Shown: positions 5,790-8,151 of the stretch, piece by piece
Layout of the letters: each line of letters begins with the position of its first letter
Position numbering within the stretch: the first letter of the stretch is position 1
Assembly (NCBI GenBank): GCA_002340405.1
Contig: DDLZ01000097.1
Coordinates: 20,835 to 28,985, forward strand
DNA: 8,151 nucleotides
Direction: 5' to 3'
Origin: Bacteroidales bacterium UBA2559
GTDB taxonomy: Bacteria; Bacteroidota; Bacteroidia; Bacteroidales; Bacteroidaceae
The notes under the pieces: generated by a model
What the model was told of the DNA's origin: nothing
What the model saw: the letters and a program-made list of their open reading frames with translations, nothing else
The model's database searches: none
Position numbers and translations under genes: made by a program

Positions 5790-6667
5790 GGAACAGAAAA
5801 TATTTTAAAGATAAGGTTGTCATAGTAACGGGCGCCAGCTCAGGTATCGGACTTGCTACCGCCAGACAGTTTGCTGCATACGGCGCCAAAGTGGTTCTGG
5901 CCGCCAGATCAGAAGACAAACTTATCCTTTTAGAAGAGGAACTTTCCAAAATAACCGAAGTAATCTATGTCAAGACCGACGTATCCATTGAAGATGACTG
6001 CAAAAATCTAATCAAAGAAACCGTACAAAAATTCGGGAAAATAGACATACTCATTAACAATGCGGGGATATCCATGCGTGCTATGTTCAAGGATCTGGAT
6101 CTGAACGTTATCCGACGCCTGATGGATGTCAACTTTTGGGGAACGGTATATTGCACCAAATATGCTTTGCCATACCTGCTCAAATCGAAAGGTTCAGTAG
6201 TAGGAATTATCTCCACCGCCGGATACAAGGGACTGCCGGGCCGCACCGGATATTCGGCCTCCAAATTTGCCATAAACGGCTTCCTGGACACACTCAGGTC
6301 TGAACATCTCTACGATGGATTGCACGTAATGATTTTTGCTCCCGGATTCACATCCTCCAATATACGCAAAACCGCCCTGACGGCCAACGGCAGCGAGCAG
6401 GGTGAAACCCCACGGAAGGAGAACAAGATGATGAGTGCCGAAAAAGTTGCGCTGATAATGATAAAACACATAAGACGTCGGTCCCGTCGGGCTACGTTGA
6501 CAACGGTCAGCAAACTTCTACTCTTCCTGACTCGTCTGTTCCCCACCATAACCGACCATGTGGAATACTGGTTTATGGCACTTGAACCGAATTCGCCGTT
6601 CAAACGCAGATCGGAAATAATGAGAGAGCGCCGCAAAAAAACCCGGCAGACTACCATGAATAGTTAA
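5786..6667 (+). CDS. Short-chain dehydrogenase/reductase (classical SDR family)
   Basis: The 293-residue product is a classical SDR, an NAD(P)(H)-dependent oxidoreductase with a Rossmann fold. Visible motifs: cofactor-binding T-G-A-S-S-G-I-G (15-22); Arg41 at the end of the second strand, which suggests NADP(H); N-N-A-G (91-94); and the catalytic tetrad Asn116, Ser143, Tyr156, Lys160 (Y-S-A-S-K). P-G at 186-187 follows the sixth strand. After the core there is a basic patch (R230-R235), a hydrophobic stretch (244-255) and a very basic tail (R274-R287), a layout resembling membrane-associated SDRs of the DHRS7/11beta-HSD type, so peripheral membrane contact is possible. The ATG at 5786 places the motif at the usual distance from the N terminus. 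The substrate cannot be inferred: it stands alone, with no biosynthetic partner nearby. Its last 17 bases overlap the convergent DUF3078 gene. Confidence 0.9.
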   Translation: MRNRKYFKDKVVIVTGASSGIGLATARQFAAYGAKVVLAARSEDKLILLEEELSKITEVIYVKTDVSIEDDCKNLIKETVQKFGKIDILINNAGISMRAMFKDLDLNVIRRLMDVNFWGTVYCTKYALPYLLKSKGSVVGIISTAGYKGLPGRTGYSASKFAINGFLDTLRSEHLYDGLHVMIFAPGFTSSNIRKTALTANGSEQGETPRKENKMMSAEKVALIMIKHIRRRSRRATLTTVSKLLLFLTRLFPTITDHVEYWFMALEPNSPFKRRSEIMRERRKKTRQTTMNS

Positions 6668-8099
6668 AGTTGAGGGTAAGGAATTCTCTAAACTGCCCAT
6701 ACCCCATCAGCTCACCGTCTTTGTCTTTCTTGCGCTTAACACTGTCATCGAACCGCCAGTGGAAGAAAAACTGTATTGAAAAATATTTGCTAAGCTGATA
6801 ATCCAAAGTATTCTCTATGTTGAACTCAACGCTCTCATAGTTGGTAAAGTACTGCAACTTGGAGGTCCAGTTAAAATCAGTGAACATTTTCCATTTCAGG
6901 TTGCTTTCCATGCGTGAGCCTATGGTCTTCATGAAGTTTTCTCCCTCCTTTATCCCATAACTGGTAACAATACTATCCACACTCACATAACGGCAGTTAT
7001 ATGAGAGTGGCGATAACTGTACCGACAATGTTATGTTTTTGTTTTTAAATTTAGGCTTATAGTCCATACCTATGGAGATATTGCCGTATGCAGGTGCAAA
7101 AAATTTTGACTTAAGTTTTGTGGGCACCTTCTTATCATAAACAGCCATAAACTGAGTATAACCCTGTATCTGTGCAGAATATGACCAACTTTTCCATGCC
7201 TTTAACCCGAATTTTGAGGTAAAACGGAGCAGATCATCGTTAGTCTTCATCTTAGTTGAGCCGTCAACCTCTGTCGTATAGTAACCGAGCTTTGTTTCAA
7301 GCTTGTTGTCGAGCGTGGTCTGATTCTTTGCATAGTTGGCTTCAAGCGTGACCTGAGCAAGCACTGAATGGTTACTTTCGCCGCCCTTATACCAATTATC
7401 GGAGTACTGACTCTGTGTATATTTCCCTGAAAATCTTCCAAATTTCTTCCAGTATCTGGGTTTTATATTGACCGGATCGGGTTCGTGTTTATCGGATAAC
7501 CTTCTGCCTTCGGGAGATGCATTACGTATCAGCCCGTCAACCATCTCTTCCGGATCCAGATCAACCGATCCCAATATAGTCCTGAGTTCATGCTCAGTCA
7601 TACGTACCATATCAGGATAATTCATATAAATGTTCAAGAGAACCTCATTGATATTTTTTGTCAAATCCGACTCCTTCGATGTAAAATCCGCAACAGGGAG
7701 AAGATCGTCATTTTTAGGTTTTTCATCAAGATTATCAAATACTTGACCAGGTAGCGCCACGGCATCATCAATCACGGAAGAGTAGAAAGTCAAAGGCATG
7801 AACAGCCTGAAATAGAAGGGATTATCAGATAGATTCAATAAAGAATTATCGGAAAAAACTTCTATTATATCGGTATTAATTATAACGGAATCGGAATTAT
7901 CATATACTCCGACGGGGTCATTGTCAGATACTATAACAATGGAATCTTTAGATATTATATTGGAGCTTTTGAATGAAATGGAATCATCTATTATTCCCTG
8001 TACGGGATCATCGGAAACACAAAACAAAGTCGTATTCGCCATTCCCTGCATAGTTAGGGTTGACAGAACCATCAATGAGAAGAAGGAGATGCTTTTCAT
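6651..8099 (-). CDS. DUF3078 family outer-membrane beta-barrel protein
   Basis: The 482-residue protein has a signal peptide (1-21, cleavage likely after G-M-A) and an Asp/Ser/Asn/Ile-rich N-terminal region (28-105) with a degenerate repeat. A segment of about 106-210 follows that appears helical, and then a C-terminal region (about 217-482) of alternating amphipathic strands. Hallmarks of DUF3078 are W217-K-K-F-G, the S-Q-Y-S-D-N-W-Y-K-G-G-E-S-N block (230-243) and the following barrel strands. It ends in N-Y-S-W, an aromatic terminal residue typical of BAM-inserted barrels. The family occurs in Bacteroidota; its function is unknown, and transport, porin or structural roles are all possible. 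The N-terminal coding part is more A/T-rich than the rest of the window. The gene is transcribed toward the dehydrogenase gene and overlaps its last 17 bases. Confidence 0.87.
   Translation of the reverse strand: MKSISFFSLMVLSTLTMQGMANTTLFCVSDDPVQGIIDDSISFKSSNIISKDSIVIVSDNDPVGVYDNSDSVIINTDIIEVFSDNSLLNLSDNPFYFRLFMPLTFYSSVIDDAVALPGQVFDNLDEKPKNDDLLPVADFTSKESDLTKNINEVLLNIYMNYPDMVRMTEHELRTILGSVDLDPEEMVDGLIRNASPEGRRLSDKHEPDPVNIKPRYWKKFGRFSGKYTQSQYSDNWYKGGESNHSVLAQVTLEANYAKNQTTLDNKLETKLGYYTTEVDGSTKMKTNDDLLRFTSKFGLKAWKSWSYSAQIQGYTQFMAVYDKKVPTKLKSKFFAPAYGNISIGMDYKPKFKNKNITLSVQLSPLSYNCRYVSVDSIVTSYGIKEGENFMKTIGSRMESNLKWKMFTDFNWTSKLQYFTNYESVEFNIENTLDYQLSKYFSIQFFFHWRFDDSVKRKKDKDGELMGYGQFREFLTLNFNYSW
7809..8018 (-). 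repeat. Three-copy degenerate Ser-Asp-Asn repeat within the DUF3078 protein
   Basis: Three related 16-residue units lie at residues 28-43, 57-72 and 82-97 of the encoded protein. Units 1 and 2 share V-S-D-(N)-D-P-V-(Q)-G-[IV]-[IY]-D-[DN]-S when single-residue gaps are allowed. Unit 3 keeps the S-D-N at its start and a second S-D-N eight residues later. At the DNA level units 1 and 2 still share ACGGG(A/G)TCAT on the plus strand, which suggests a real ancient duplication and not only biased composition. Confidence 0.5.
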
Positions 8100-8127
8100 A
8101 TTTTGATCTTATGTGACTTTCTATTTT

Positions 8128-8135
8128 CAAAAGTA
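8128..8135 (-). promoter_or_regulatory. Probable -7 box of the DUF3078 gene
   Basis: On the minus strand TACTTTTG (8135-8128) matches TAnnTTTG. It stands 28 bases upstream of the ATG at 8099 and would give a leader of about 20 bases. The -33 element, if present, falls beyond the right edge of the window and cannot be judged. Confidence 0.45.
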
Positions 8136-8151
8136 ATAAAAAGTTGATTTT

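Noticed and set aside
1..8151. Mobile element, CRISPR array, toxin-antitoxin, defence or biosynthetic cluster
   Set aside because: All substantial frames are explained by housekeeping or envelope genes; no transposase, integrase, terminal inverted repeats, spaced direct repeats or nuclease/toxin pairs were seen.

Overview
The window looks like chromosomal DNA from a member of the order Bacteroidales (phylum Bacteroidota). Three things point there: the gene content (a Bacteroidota-type omega/Rpb6 subunit, a DUF3078 outer-membrane protein, a BamD lipoprotein immediately before rpoZ), short A/T-rich leaders without clear Shine-Dalgarno sequences, and promoter-like boxes matching the Bacteroides -7 consensus TAnnTTTG upstream of most transcription units. 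I see no tRNA, rRNA, CRISPR array, insertion sequence, integrase or phage gene. This is an ordinary housekeeping and cell-envelope stretch, not an accessory island.

Layout: (1) 1-1265, minus strand, a tightly packed operon bamD -> rpoZ -> a small membrane protein cut by the window edge (probably DUF4293), with a promoter at about 1288-1319. (2) 1345-3478, minus strand, a two-gene unit: a C_GCAxxG_C_C-type cysteine-rich redox protein followed after 34 bases by a secreted C69 family dipeptidase. (3) 3479-3589, a divergent promoter region. (4) 3590-5602, plus strand, uvrB, complete. (5) 5603-5785, the longest gene-free stretch (183 bases), A/T-rich, with a small tandem repeat and a probable promoter. 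(6) 5786-6667, plus strand, a short-chain dehydrogenase/reductase. (7) 6651-8099, minus strand, a DUF3078 outer-membrane beta-barrel protein whose last codons overlap the end of the dehydrogenase gene by 17 bases.

The genes do not form one pathway. The bamD unit joins outer-membrane protein assembly with core transcription, uvrB is nucleotide excision repair, the dipeptidase and DUF3078 protein act in the envelope, and the dehydrogenase is of unknown substrate. The most unusual points are a three-copy degenerate Ser-Asp-Asn repeat at the mature N terminus of the DUF3078 protein, a dipeptidase whose catalytic cysteine sits exactly at the predicted signal peptidase site, a pair of CCGG elements one helical turn apart between the divergent promoters, and a possible leaderless 13-codon ORF coupled to the dehydrogenase start. 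None of these by itself shows a new system.
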